NCBI GenBank assembly: GCA_944325695.1
Contig: CALVBA010000012.1
Location: 1-36,479, forward strand
Direction: 5' to 3'
Origin: an uncultured Anaeroplasmataceae bacterium
Lineage (GTDB): Bacteria; Bacillota_I; Bacilli_A; Acholeplasmatales; Anaeroplasmataceae
DNA length: 36,479 nucleotides
The position numbers and the translations under genes are program-made. Below, one piece after another: positions 6,190 to 15,983 of the stretch (position 1 is the stretch's first letter; every line of letters begins with the position of its first letter). The notes beneath the pieces are model-generated. The model did no database searches. It saw only the letters and a list, made by a program, of their open reading frames with translations, and was not told the DNA's origin.

Positions 6190-8235
6190 GTGATTGAGTT
6201 AATTAATGTTTCTAAGTACTATTCAACCAATGATAGAGCAACTTTAGGATTAAAAAACATTAATGTAAAATTTGATATTGGTGAAATTGTCGCAATTACT
6301 GGGAAAAGTGGGTGTGGTAAATCAACTTTATTAAATGTCATTTGTGGAATGGATACATATGAATTAGGAAGAATGATAATAGATGATAAAGACACTTCTA
6401 GTTTTTCTATAGAAGATTTTGAGGACTATCGTCGGAATAATGTCGCGTTTATCTTTCAAAATTATCAATTAATTGATAGTTATACTGTATATCAAAACGT
6501 TATGATGGCTTTGATTATTAGTAACTATAAAGGCGATATTAAAAAGCGTTGTTTAGAATTAATCGAAGAAGTTGGTCTTAGTCATCGTATTAATAATAAA
6601 GCTACAAAATTAAGTGGTGGAGAAAAACAACGTGTGGCAATTGCAAGGGCTTTGGCAAGCGATGCAAAAATCTTAGCTTGTGATGAACCAACCGGAAATC
6701 TAGATTCAAAGACAAGTAATGAAATTATTTCCTTAATAAAAAAAGTGAGTAAAGATAAATTAGTATTAATTGTAACGCACGATTATGAGGAAGTAAAAGA
6801 TATTGTAACACGAAAGATACGTCTTTTTGATGGTAGTATTGTTGAAGATACTAAGATTAATCCCCTTGAAGAAATCAAAGATAATCAACCTCTAAACAAA
6901 GGTCAATTAACCTTTAAGCAAGTTTTAAAGTTAGCACTTACTAATATTTTTTCAACACCAAAAAAATTAATTCTCATTACTATAACATTATTTATCTTTC
7001 TTATGGCAATCGATTTTATAATCGGAAATATTTCCAATCCGATACAATATTATTATAATCATTCCATGGCTAATTTTCAGTTTAGCGAAAATCGGCTTTT
7101 AGTTAGTAAAAAAGATGATTTAGTGGACATTCAAGAACTGAAATTTGGAAATAACACAGTAATAAAAAATGATTTTGTTTATGATCAGTATATTAGATTT
7201 AGTTATAGTAATTATCAATACATGGCCAACTTTTCAGTTCCCAATGTTAATAAAAAAGTAGTTTATGGAGATCTTCCACAAAAACATTATGATGTGGTAT
7301 TAGAAGTTCCGCAAAATATGATTAATAATTTTAAAGATGCTACTGGAAAAACGATTAATATCTCAGGAAATGAAAAAGAATATACAATTTCTGGTATTGC
7401 TATTGCTGATTCTTTTAAAATAATGCCATATGATGCTGACGATCTTTATGAAATATTTTACAGAGAAATATTATTATATGACGATGCCTTTTATAATGTT
7501 ATAGTTTCTAATAAACAATTATCGATTCAGTATAATTATTTTGATGAAAAAGATAAATTTATGGTTCCTAATATTTTTCAAGATGAAAATATATATATTG
7601 AGTATGGTGGGAAAAAGATTTTAATCCAAAAAGAGGACATTGAATATTATGAAGTAGAAACAGATGATGATTTTTATTTCATGGAAATACCGAAAAAAAA
7701 TGTTGATTTGCTTAAAAAATATTTTTTAGACAATATTTTTCAAGCTAGTGTTATTTATGAAGATGGTACATATGACGAAACAGTTAACACTTTAAAAAGC
7801 TTAGGGTATCGTGTTGTTGATGTAGAAAAAATATTAATCAGTAGGGGTAATATTTATAATTATTTTATTTTGTTTATTGCCTTTTTATTTATGCTAATGA
7901 TAGTTTATTTTGTTACAGCAGTCATTTTAACATTTATTATGCGAACTAAACAGAAAGATTATGCTATTTTGCGCACTTTTGGTCTTTCAAATAAAGATTC
8001 TAGAAAGATTTTAACCGTGGAATTTTTGGTGGTTGAAGCTATAACAATCATATTATTTATTATTTATTTTATTATTTTTCATTCGAATAAAGTTTCTTTA
8101 TTTATTGATATAACAGCTGGAAGATTTTTCTTTGATTTCATAATTTATTCAAGCTTAATTTTATTATTAGTATCTAAATTTAATAAAAAGATTTTTGTAA
8201 ACACAATTAATAAAGGATTAAAGAAAGGGGAATAA
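6190..8235 (+). CDS. ABC exporter, ATPase-FtsX-type permease fusion, type A (copy 1)
   Basis: A 681-aa fusion of a LolD/MacB-type ATPase with an FtsX-like permease. The ATPase (1-225) has Walker A G38-K-S-G-C-G-K-S-T, signature L141-S-G-G-E-K-Q-R, Walker B I161-L-A-C-D-E-P and H197. The permease has one helix near 258-279, an external loop of about 280 residues, then three C-terminal helices (about 555-670) around an R-T-F-G-L motif. The start is GTG at 6190 after AAAGGATGTG. The substrate is unknown; this class moves peptides, lipids or lipoproteins by mechanotransmission. It shares both domain types with the gene at 10322, which makes it the A member of an A/B pair. No promoter fits between the upstream terminator and this gene. 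No two-component system is nearby, unlike Bce-type peptide-resistance exporters. Confidence 0.9.
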   Translation: MIELINVSKYYSTNDRATLGLKNINVKFDIGEIVAITGKSGCGKSTLLNVICGMDTYELGRMIIDDKDTSSFSIEDFEDYRRNNVAFIFQNYQLIDSYTVYQNVMMALIISNYKGDIKKRCLELIEEVGLSHRINNKATKLSGGEKQRVAIARALASDAKILACDEPTGNLDSKTSNEIISLIKKVSKDKLVLIVTHDYEEVKDIVTRKIRLFDGSIVEDTKINPLEEIKDNQPLNKGQLTFKQVLKLALTNIFSTPKKLILITITLFIFLMAIDFIIGNISNPIQYYYNHSMANFQFSENRLLVSKKDDLVDIQELKFGNNTVIKNDFVYDQYIRFSYSNYQYMANFSVPNVNKKVVYGDLPQKHYDVVLEVPQNMINNFKDATGKTINISGNEKEYTISGIAIADSFKIMPYDADDLYEIFYREILLYDDAFYNVIVSNKQLSIQYNYFDEKDKFMVPNIFQDENIYIEYGGKKILIQKEDIEYYEVETDDDFYFMEIPKKNVDLLKKYFLDNIFQASVIYEDGTYDETVNTLKSLGYRVVDVEKILISRGNIYNYFILFIAFLFMLMIVYFVTAVILTFIMRTKQKDYAILRTFGLSNKDSRKILTVEFLVVEAITIILFIIYFIIFHSNKVSLFIDITAGRFFFDFIIYSSLILLLVSKFNKKIFVNTINKGLKKGE

Positions 8236-8237
8236 AG

Positions 8238-10310
8238 ATGATTCAAATACAAAATGCCTACAAAAAGTATAAAAAAGGTAAAAATATTGTTCATGCAATT
8301 AATGATACATCAATAGTATTCCCTGATCGTGGATTAGTAAGCATTGTTGGAAAAAGTGGAAGTGGAAAGACATCTTTTTTAAATTATATCGGTGGATTAG
8401 ATAAAGCCAAAGGGTTAATCAATTACGATGGAAAAGTCTTTAAAGATTATCAAATGGATCAAATAGATCATTTTCGTAATATATATTTTGGTTATATTTT
8501 TCAAAACTATTTATTATTGCCAAGTAAAACAGTATATGAAAATCTAGAAATTCAACTTAATTTAATCGGGATATACGACCATGAAGAAATAAATAAGAGA
8601 ATTGATTACTGTTTAGGATTAGTTGACATGTTGGATTATAAACGACGTAATTGTGCTAGTTTAAGTGGAGGACAACAACAACGCATTGCAATTGCGCGCG
8701 CTTTAATTAAAAATGCCCAATGCCTAATTTGTGATGAACCAACAGGTAATTTGGATAGTAAAAATACTGAAGACATTATGCGGATATTAAAATCTATTTC
8801 TAAAAATAAACTAGTTCTGTTAGTAACGCATGATTTAGACATGGCCAATCTTTATTCTGATCGAATTATATTAATAAGTGACGGAAAAATTAACGATATT
8901 AAGGAAAATAATACCGAAAATAATACAACATTAGATAAACATAACTTTTACTTACAAGAATATAATAAAGAAACTTTTATAACTGGAAATATAAAAATTA
9001 ATTTATATAGTAAAGAAAAAGGAACACCTAAAGAAATCAAATTAATTCAAACAGCTAATAAACTATATCTTTCAATCGGAGCACAAAAAAACTTTGAGAT
9101 CATTGATAGTAAAAGTAATAAAGAATTCATCGATAGCAAACAAGAATTTCAGCTAGTGGATAAAATAGCACATTTTGATAGCAGTAAGTTTAAAAAAGTT
9201 GAAACAAAAAAAACTAAATTTTCGTTGATCAAAGAGGTAAAACAATTTTTTAACGTTTCAAGAGGATTAAAATTTATTTATTTATTACTAATTTTCTTTG
9301 GAATGCTTCTAGCTAGTAATATGCAATCAATGGAAAAAAATATCAAATCATTTTATAATATTAATAATTATGAAAATCGTTATGTTTTAGAAAACGGCAT
9401 ATCTTCAGAATTAATTGAACAAATGTATCGCGATGGATTAATAAGTGGATTTGAACAAGGAAATTTATGGTCATACTTAGAATATCAAGTTGCACCACAA
9501 ATTTTATCTAATGTTAGTTCGCAAGTTGCTTATTATGATCAATCACTAAAATTAGTATGTGGAAAAGCCCCCCTTAATCAAGGTGAAATCATAATATCTA
9601 AAAATATCATTGATGAATACAATATGATTTTTAATTTTGATTATGTAGATTATCTAGATACTACGATTTACTTAAATAGTGATTTTTTGGATAAAGCATT
9701 TCTTAAAACTTCATTTAAAATTGTGGGAATTAGCGATACAAATAATCAATACTGTTATATGAATAAGGAAGATCTTGATTATTTAATTGATTATGCAGAT
9801 AATTTTTTCCAATATTTAAGTTTTAATAAACAATTAATAGTTCATTCGACTAATTCAGAATTATTAAATTCGCCTTATTTACAAGGAAATATCTATGATA
9901 TTACGCAAAAAAGTAATTGGGAAGAAGTTAAACTTAATATTATATTAAGTAGTATTTGGCTTTTAATTTGTATCCTTTTTAGTTATTTTATTTTACGAAG
10001 CAAGATGACCTTAGAAATATATGATATTGGTGTTAAACGTGCTATTGGAGCTAATCGCTTATATATTTTAAAAGAATACCTATTAAAAACTTGTGTGTTA
10101 GCTTTTATGACAGTGATTGTTGGATATGTCATTTATAACGCCTTTATTTTATATGTTAATAATTCTTTAGGATTATTTGATTTCAGTTTTTTAGGATTCT
10201 TTACAGGATTAATATTGATTGTTTTATTTATGATTATTTTAGGATTAATTCCAATTATTTCATTGCTTAGAAAAACACCAATTGAAATCTTAAATAAATA
10301 TGATATGTAG
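8238..10310 (+). CDS. ABC exporter, ATPase-FtsX-type permease fusion, type B (copy 1)
   Basis: 690 aa, starting 2 nt after the previous gene with an AAAGGGG ribosome binding site. The ATPase domain has GKSGSGKTS, LSGGQQQR (Q-Q-Q where the type A proteins have E-K-Q) and LICDEPTG. About 110 residues then separate it from the first helix (near 344-362); this insert is largely beta-prone and charged and is absent from the type A genes. An external loop of about 200 residues is followed by three C-terminal helices (568-675). The chain ends in L-L-R-K-T-P-I-E-I-L-N-K-Y-D-M, the classic FtsX/MacB tail. It probably forms a heterodimer with the type A neighbour. The substrate is unknown. Confidence 0.9.
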   Translation: MIQIQNAYKKYKKGKNIVHAINDTSIVFPDRGLVSIVGKSGSGKTSFLNYIGGLDKAKGLINYDGKVFKDYQMDQIDHFRNIYFGYIFQNYLLLPSKTVYENLEIQLNLIGIYDHEEINKRIDYCLGLVDMLDYKRRNCASLSGGQQQRIAIARALIKNAQCLICDEPTGNLDSKNTEDIMRILKSISKNKLVLLVTHDLDMANLYSDRIILISDGKINDIKENNTENNTTLDKHNFYLQEYNKETFITGNIKINLYSKEKGTPKEIKLIQTANKLYLSIGAQKNFEIIDSKSNKEFIDSKQEFQLVDKIAHFDSSKFKKVETKKTKFSLIKEVKQFFNVSRGLKFIYLLLIFFGMLLASNMQSMEKNIKSFYNINNYENRYVLENGISSELIEQMYRDGLISGFEQGNLWSYLEYQVAPQILSNVSSQVAYYDQSLKLVCGKAPLNQGEIIISKNIIDEYNMIFNFDYVDYLDTTIYLNSDFLDKAFLKTSFKIVGISDTNNQYCYMNKEDLDYLIDYADNFFQYLSFNKQLIVHSTNSELLNSPYLQGNIYDITQKSNWEEVKLNIILSSIWLLICILFSYFILRSKMTLEIYDIGVKRAIGANRLYILKEYLLKTCVLAFMTVIVGYVIYNAFILYVNNSLGLFDFSFLGFFTGLILIVLFMIILGLIPIISLLRKTPIEILNKYDM

Positions 10311-10321
10311 GAGGGGATAAG

Positions 10322-12430
10322 ATGATTAAAATACGCAATTTAACTAAATTTTATAACCAAGGAAAAAATATTTCATTAGCCCTTTCTAATATCGATTTAG
10401 ATTTGTGTTCAAATGAGATAGTAGTTATAACAGGACCATCAGGATCTGGGAAGACCACTTTATTAAATGTAATATGTGCTTATGATAGTTTTGATGAAGG
10501 AAAAATTGAAATTGATGGTGTCGATTATAATAGTATGACATTACAAGAACTACAAAATTATCGTAATAAACATATTGGATTTATTTTTCAAAATTATAAT
10601 TTATTAGATAGTTATACTGTTTATCAAAATGTAATGATTAGTTTAGAATTATCGGGATATGATGTGGATAAACGTCATCATAGATGTTTAGAATTAATTG
10701 AAAAAGTAGGTTTAAGTCATCGTATAAAACATAAGGCTACAAAATTAAGCGGTGGAGAAAAACAACGCTTAGTTATCGCTAGAGCTTTGGCACTAGATTG
10801 TGATATTTTAGCTTGTGATGAACCAACAGGGAATTTAGATTCTAAGACAGCTTTGGAGATTGTTGAGTTAATAAAAAAAGTTAGTAAAGATAAGTTGGTT
10901 TTAATTGTAACTCATGATTATGATCAATTCAGACCAATCGCAACTCGTCATATTGAAGTTTTAGATGGAGAGATAACACTTGATGATAAAATACCAAATG
11001 ATTCTAATAATGATATTTTAAAAGTGAAAAAAGAAGTAAAATTCGGATTAAAAGAAATCATTAAAATAGCTTTTCGTGATCTTTTATCACAACCGAAAAA
11101 ATTTGTTTTTGGCTTATTAATTTTTTTATTTTTAACATTTCAATTTGCATCATCTTTTTTAAACATAGATTTTTTGATTAGTGATCAAATAACAAGTTAT
11201 TATCCTTATAATTATATTTCTGAAAGAAGAGTTATTGTCTATGACAAAAATAAAAAAGTTTTAGATAAAAAAGCTTTAGAGGACATTAAAGATACCAAGG
11301 TGTTTTATAATAATTTAACTATTGATAATGGTGTTTTATTATCTTTTGAAGATGATTTGAACAATGATTTACCAAACAATGTTTTTGTAGATATTGCTTG
11401 GAAAAATAAAGATATTGAGATTAAAGGTCGCTTACCTGAAAAGGATAATGAAATCGTATTATACTATAATTCATTATATTATCAAATTGATGATAAGATT
11501 TTTGAAAAATCGTTAACAATCAATGATATTTCATATAGTGTTGTGGGATATGGAAGTATAGATAATAATTTATTAAGTTCAGACACTTATATTTATGGAA
11601 CAGACCAAATGATGTATCAACTAATTGAAATAAATCAAAAATATGACCACGAAATGTTTAATTATACCTTTTTACTAAATGGAAAAACAATTTATGCTAA
11701 AAATGGTGAAAAAAATACTTTATGGGGAATTCCATTAGATGAAGTAAATGATTTAAAGATGATGATTAATGGTTTTGAGTTTTCTTTAGATAAAACTAAT
11801 TTTAATACGGAAAATACATCAGAAAATGCTACTATTTCCCTTACTTTTACAAGTGATTTATTTGATAAAGTGATGAAAGAAAATGTTTATGAAGCTTCAT
11901 TATTATTAGATAATGCTAATGATAAACAAGTATTTAAAGCATTAGAAGATTTGGGATATGAATATATTGTTTCAACGGATTTTTTATATGAAAATGATGA
12001 TACAAAAGCTCTTGTCGTATTTACTAATTTGATAAGTACAGTTAGTTTAGTGTTTAATTTTGGTCTTTATTTTGTGTTGGGATATGCTGTATATACTCTA
12101 GCATTAAAATCAAAGAAAAAGGATTATACATTGTTACATACATTAGGTCTTAGTTACAAAAAGGTGCGTCTTTTAATATTTATTCAAGCAATTATTCAAA
12201 TGACTTTATCTTTTATTTTGTGTTTTATAATTGCTTTAATCTTGAATAATACATTGCATAATGATATGAAACTAGTAATTGATTTATTATTTGTGGATTT
12301 TGTTAATTTTAATGTTGTAAATATCATAAAAATTTATGGTGTATTATTATTATTGGCTATTTTAATTGCCTCAAAATTTAGCAAAAAAATGTTAAATACA
12401 ACAGTCGCAACTAATTTAAGAAGGGAGTAG
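10322..12430 (+). CDS. ABC exporter, ATPase-FtsX-type permease fusion, type A (copy 2)
   Basis: 702 aa, paralogous to the gene at 6190. The stretch from C-L-E-L-I-E to L-S-G-G-E-K-Q-R is almost the same in both, as are the Walker B region and the K-K-V-S-K-D-K-L-V-L-I-V-T-H motif. Walker A is GPSGSGKTT. The first helix lies near 261-282, the external loop is about 300 residues, and three helices close the protein. Like the other type A gene, it ends in a basic Ser-Lys-Phe...Lys-Lys tail rather than the L-L-R-K-T-P motif. The loop has diverged far more than the ATPase, which suggests a different ligand. The ribosome binding site is GGAGGGG. Confidence 0.9.
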   Translation: MIKIRNLTKFYNQGKNISLALSNIDLDLCSNEIVVITGPSGSGKTTLLNVICAYDSFDEGKIEIDGVDYNSMTLQELQNYRNKHIGFIFQNYNLLDSYTVYQNVMISLELSGYDVDKRHHRCLELIEKVGLSHRIKHKATKLSGGEKQRLVIARALALDCDILACDEPTGNLDSKTALEIVELIKKVSKDKLVLIVTHDYDQFRPIATRHIEVLDGEITLDDKIPNDSNNDILKVKKEVKFGLKEIIKIAFRDLLSQPKKFVFGLLIFLFLTFQFASSFLNIDFLISDQITSYYPYNYISERRVIVYDKNKKVLDKKALEDIKDTKVFYNNLTIDNGVLLSFEDDLNNDLPNNVFVDIAWKNKDIEIKGRLPEKDNEIVLYYNSLYYQIDDKIFEKSLTINDISYSVVGYGSIDNNLLSSDTYIYGTDQMMYQLIEINQKYDHEMFNYTFLLNGKTIYAKNGEKNTLWGIPLDEVNDLKMMINGFEFSLDKTNFNTENTSENATISLTFTSDLFDKVMKENVYEASLLLDNANDKQVFKALEDLGYEYIVSTDFLYENDDTKALVVFTNLISTVSLVFNFGLYFVLGYAVYTLALKSKKKDYTLLHTLGLSYKKVRLLIFIQAIIQMTLSFILCFIIALILNNTLHNDMKLVIDLLFVDFVNFNVVNIIKIYGVLLLLAILIASKFSKKMLNTTVATNLRRE

Positions 12431-12436
12431 ATTAAG

Positions 12437-15022
12437 ATGATTAAAGTTTCAAATTTAAACAAACAATATGGGTTTAAAAACAATAAATTTAATGTCATCA
12501 ATAATACTTCTTTTACCTTAGATAGCACTGGATTAGTGTGTTTAGTTGGTGATTCAGGAAGTGGAAAGACGACTTTATTAAATGTTATTAGTGGAATTGA
12601 TAAGTCCTCTGGTATTATTAGTTATGATGGGGTTGAATTTAGTAAATATGATGCTAATAAGATTGATGAATTTCGTTTAGAAAAAATTGGTTATGTTTTT
12701 CAAAATTATTATCTATTACCTGGTAGAACGGTTTATGACAATCTTAAATTAGTATTAAATTTTATGAAAATAATTGATGAAAAAGAGATTAATAAACGTA
12801 TTAGTTATGCCTTAGGCTTAGTCGGGATGGAACAATATAAATATCGTAATGTTGAAATGCTAAGTGGTGGGCAACAACAGCGTGTAGCTATAGCTCGTGC
12901 TTTAGTTAAAAATGCTGATATTTTAGTGTGTGATGAACCAACTGGAAATTTAGATAGTAAAAACTCAATTGAAGTTATGAATGTTTTAAAAGCCATTTCT
13001 AAAGAAAGATTAGTTTTATTAGTTACTCATGATAAGGATATGGCATATTATTATGCAACTCGGATTATAGAAATAAAAGATGGTTGTATTATCAAAGATG
13101 AGCCAAATTTATTAGAAGGAAAGGATCTTTCATTTACTGATGGAAATATTTATTTAAAAGACTATCAAGAAGAAAAATTAAATGTTGAAAATCTACAATT
13201 TGATATTTATAAACATCATGAATTTACCATTAATTTAGATATTTTATATGAAGATGGAAAGTATTATTTAAATGTTAAAAATCAAAATTTAGAGGTTTTA
13301 AATCATAATAGTGAAGTTAAAATTATCGATGATAGTGTTCAAAATATTGATTTCTTTAAAGAAAAAGAGTTACATTTTGAAACTTTTTCCAACATTAAAA
13401 AATCTAACTTTATTAATTCTATAAAAAGTAGTTTTTCTCAGTCATTTAAAAGTTTTTTTCAAGTTCGTAATCGTCAAAAATTTCTGTACATAAGTTTTAT
13501 TGCCTTGGGATTTGTGTTAGCTCTTTTTGTTTTTATGACTGCTTCATTTTATAAAGAATACTCTAACGAGATTGGTAATTATGGAAATGCGATAGCTGTT
13601 AAAAACAGTGATATGGATAGTTTAAATAGTGTTGATGTTGCTAATTATCACATTACTACTTCTGCTAATGTTTCCATTTCTAAAACATTCTTACAATCGA
13701 CTAATGGTTATGATTCAAATTGGGAAAAATTTTTCTTTAATCGAGATGAAGGAATAGCTAATTTTTATGATTGTTATATATCAAAGAGTTATGCTGATTC
13801 TTTTATTAGTAAATATAGGGCATATTATAAATCTACAAACGATTTAGTTGGTGAGAAAGTTAAAGTATTAATTAATTCTAATGAATATGAATTAAATATT
13901 ATTGGAATAAATAATTCTTCTTATAATTTATTAACCGTTAGTAAAGATTTTTATAATTTAATGACTTTCTCTGCACGTGCGATTACTAGTTTTGATATTA
14001 ATGATTATGAGGCTAATGTAAATTACCTTCCTGAAGATTTTGATGCCAGCAAACATATTGTGGAAAAGATTGAAAACTTTTCTTTTGGAAATGAATATTG
14101 TCTAGTTGAAGTTAATTCCCCTTACAAAATTGGAGAGTATATTGAGACTTCTTTTGGAAGATTACTTGTTACAGGAATACATAATTATCCTAATTTAGGA
14201 ATAATTAACACAACACAACCTATATATATAGAAGGTAGTAACGCCATGTCAAATTATTTAGTATTGCCATATATTAATAAAGAAGATGTTCGTTTAATAG
14301 AAGGACGACTACCACAAAACGCTAATGAAATTTTAATATTTAAAAATAAATTATATGTTAATTTAGAATTAAATAAAGCATATGAAATCAATGGTAAAAA
14401 ATATTTAATTGTCGGGATTATAGATGATTATACTAAAAATAAATCACCATTTTTATTAGTCAACGATGGAAATTTCTATCGTGAAACACCGATTAATTAT
14501 TTTGGAACTTATATTGATGATGATTATTATTATATTGTTGATTTTGTTAATCAAGAACAAGCCTTAAAAGTATTAAATAGTCAAGGAGTTAGAACATATC
14601 AAGTTAAAGATTTAATATTTAATGATTTTATCGTTTCTAATATTGTACTTATTTTAGCGATTATCTTCATTATTTTATTCTTTGCTATTTATACATTATT
14701 GATTATGCGAAGTAAAATGCTTTCTAAGATATATACAATTGGTGTTTATCGGAGCTTAGGAGCAAAGAAAAATGTTATTTATCAAGATTTTATTACAGAT
14801 ATTATTATTACCACGACATTAACATCGATTTTAGGATATCTTATCGCATCATATTTATTTAATATTTTGGCATCTATTTTTCCATTATTTATCGTAAACT
14901 TCACAACTGTTATAACTGGATGTATTTTAATTTACATTTTTAATTTATTATTTGGATTATTACCGATTTATACTTTATTAAGAAAAACACCGGCGGAGAT
15001 TTTATCTAAATATGATATTTAA
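12437..15022 (+). CDS. ABC exporter, ATPase-FtsX-type permease fusion, type B (copy 2)
   Basis: 861 aa, the longest of the four. It is paralogous to the gene at 8238, sharing L-S-G-G-Q-Q-Q-R, C-D-E-P-T-G-N-L-D-S-K-N, the roughly 110-residue insert before the first helix (near 350-372) and the L-L-R-K-T-P-A-E-I-L-S-K-Y-D-I tail. Its external loop is about 360 residues, against about 200 in the first copy, so it has gained or kept an extra extracytoplasmic part. Three C-terminal helices begin near residue 732. It overlaps the following apbE gene by 11 nt, which suggests translational coupling. The substrate is unknown. Confidence 0.9.
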   Translation: MIKVSNLNKQYGFKNNKFNVINNTSFTLDSTGLVCLVGDSGSGKTTLLNVISGIDKSSGIISYDGVEFSKYDANKIDEFRLEKIGYVFQNYYLLPGRTVYDNLKLVLNFMKIIDEKEINKRISYALGLVGMEQYKYRNVEMLSGGQQQRVAIARALVKNADILVCDEPTGNLDSKNSIEVMNVLKAISKERLVLLVTHDKDMAYYYATRIIEIKDGCIIKDEPNLLEGKDLSFTDGNIYLKDYQEEKLNVENLQFDIYKHHEFTINLDILYEDGKYYLNVKNQNLEVLNHNSEVKIIDDSVQNIDFFKEKELHFETFSNIKKSNFINSIKSSFSQSFKSFFQVRNRQKFLYISFIALGFVLALFVFMTASFYKEYSNEIGNYGNAIAVKNSDMDSLNSVDVANYHITTSANVSISKTFLQSTNGYDSNWEKFFFNRDEGIANFYDCYISKSYADSFISKYRAYYKSTNDLVGEKVKVLINSNEYELNIIGINNSSYNLLTVSKDFYNLMTFSARAITSFDINDYEANVNYLPEDFDASKHIVEKIENFSFGNEYCLVEVNSPYKIGEYIETSFGRLLVTGIHNYPNLGIINTTQPIYIEGSNAMSNYLVLPYINKEDVRLIEGRLPQNANEILIFKNKLYVNLELNKAYEINGKKYLIVGIIDDYTKNKSPFLLVNDGNFYRETPINYFGTYIDDDYYYIVDFVNQEQALKVLNSQGVRTYQVKDLIFNDFIVSNIVLILAIIFIILFFAIYTLLIMRSKMLSKIYTIGVYRSLGAKKNVIYQDFITDIIITTTLTSILGYLIASYLFNILASIFPLFIVNFTTVITGCILIYIFNLLFGLLPIYTLLRKTPAEILSKYDI

Positions 15023-15983
15023 AAAGTTACTAATTGTTTTATTATGTTTATTTGTCAGTGGATGTGAATTTAAAATACAAATTGATAAAGAAGAACCTAA
15101 AGTATCGTCTCGTGTTTATTTTGCGATGAGTACTAGTATGGAAGTGACACTTTATAATGTTAATAGTGCTGATAAACATTTAGATGCTATTGGGGATATA
15201 TATAAGATGTATGATCGTTATTTTGATCCATATATTTCTTATAGTCAAATCGTTAATTTACATACTTTAAATGCAAATAGTGGAAAAGAAGTTGTAGTCG
15301 ATGAATCATTATTAGAAATTATTGAAACATCACTATGGTATTATGAAAAAACAAATGGTTATTTTAATCCTTTATTAGGTGATGTGACACAAATTTGGAA
15401 AGAGGCTCTTAAGTCGAAAACAGTTCCTACAAAAGAAGAAATAACACAAGCTATGAAATACACCAATGCTTCAGAAATAGTTGTTAATAGGGACCTTAAA
15501 ACGGTAATGATTCCTTCAGGAAGTAAAATAGATTTAGGTGGTTTAGCTAAGGGGTATGTCAATGATAAAATTGTTGAATATTTAAATACTTTTAATATTA
15601 CTTCTTATTTAATAAGCAGTGGAACTTCTAGTATAAGTTGTGGAATAAAGTATGATAATACACCTTTTAAAGTGGGAATTACAAATCCAGATAATTTGCA
15701 TAATTATTTAGAAATTGTCAATTTGAAAAATAAAGGAATTTCAACATCTAGTTATTATCTGCAATACTTCAAGGTTGATAATACAAGATATCACCACATT
15801 ATTAATGCTAAAACGGGATATCCTGAAAATAAATATGATTTAGTAAGTGTAATTGGTAATAATAATACGGACTTAGATGTTTTATCGACAGCTTGTTATT
15901 CGATGACTTTAGATGACATTAAAAAAATGACTTTTGATGTTGAATACAAGATTTATAAAGGTGGCTCAAATATTTATGCTTAA
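15012..15983 (+). CDS. apbE: FAD:protein FMN transferase (ApbE), lipoprotein
   Basis: ApbE hydrolyses FAD outside the membrane and transfers FMN to a Ser/Thr of target proteins such as RnfG and RnfD (EC 2.7.1.180). The N-terminus is a lipoprotein signal: K4-K5, a hydrophobic run, then V-S-G-C18, so the mature protein is lipid-anchored. Family motifs are F-A-M-S-T-S-M near the start of the mature chain, D-L-G-G-L-A-K-G-Y, and H-H-I-I-N-A-K-T-G-Y-P with the metal-binding region D-V-L-S-T-A. The 323-aa length is normal. The start codon is inside the end of the last ABC gene. In the whole window the obvious clients are the Rnf flavoproteins encoded 10 kb upstream. Confidence 0.95.
   Translation: MIFKKLLIVLLCLFVSGCEFKIQIDKEEPKVSSRVYFAMSTSMEVTLYNVNSADKHLDAIGDIYKMYDRYFDPYISYSQIVNLHTLNANSGKEVVVDESLLEIIETSLWYYEKTNGYFNPLLGDVTQIWKEALKSKTVPTKEEITQAMKYTNASEIVVNRDLKTVMIPSGSKIDLGGLAKGYVNDKIVEYLNTFNITSYLISSGTSSISCGIKYDNTPFKVGITNPDNLHNYLEIVNLKNKGISTSSYYLQYFKVDNTRYHHIINAKTGYPENKYDLVSVIGNNNTDLDVLSTACYSMTLDDIKKMTFDVEYKIYKGGSNIYA

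Noticed and set aside
6190-15022. Bacitracin/peptide-resistance (Bce-type) assignment for the ABC genes
   Set aside because: Bce systems have a separate ATPase, a ten-helix permease and a neighbouring two-component system; here ATPase and four-helix permease are fused and no sensor or regulator is nearby.
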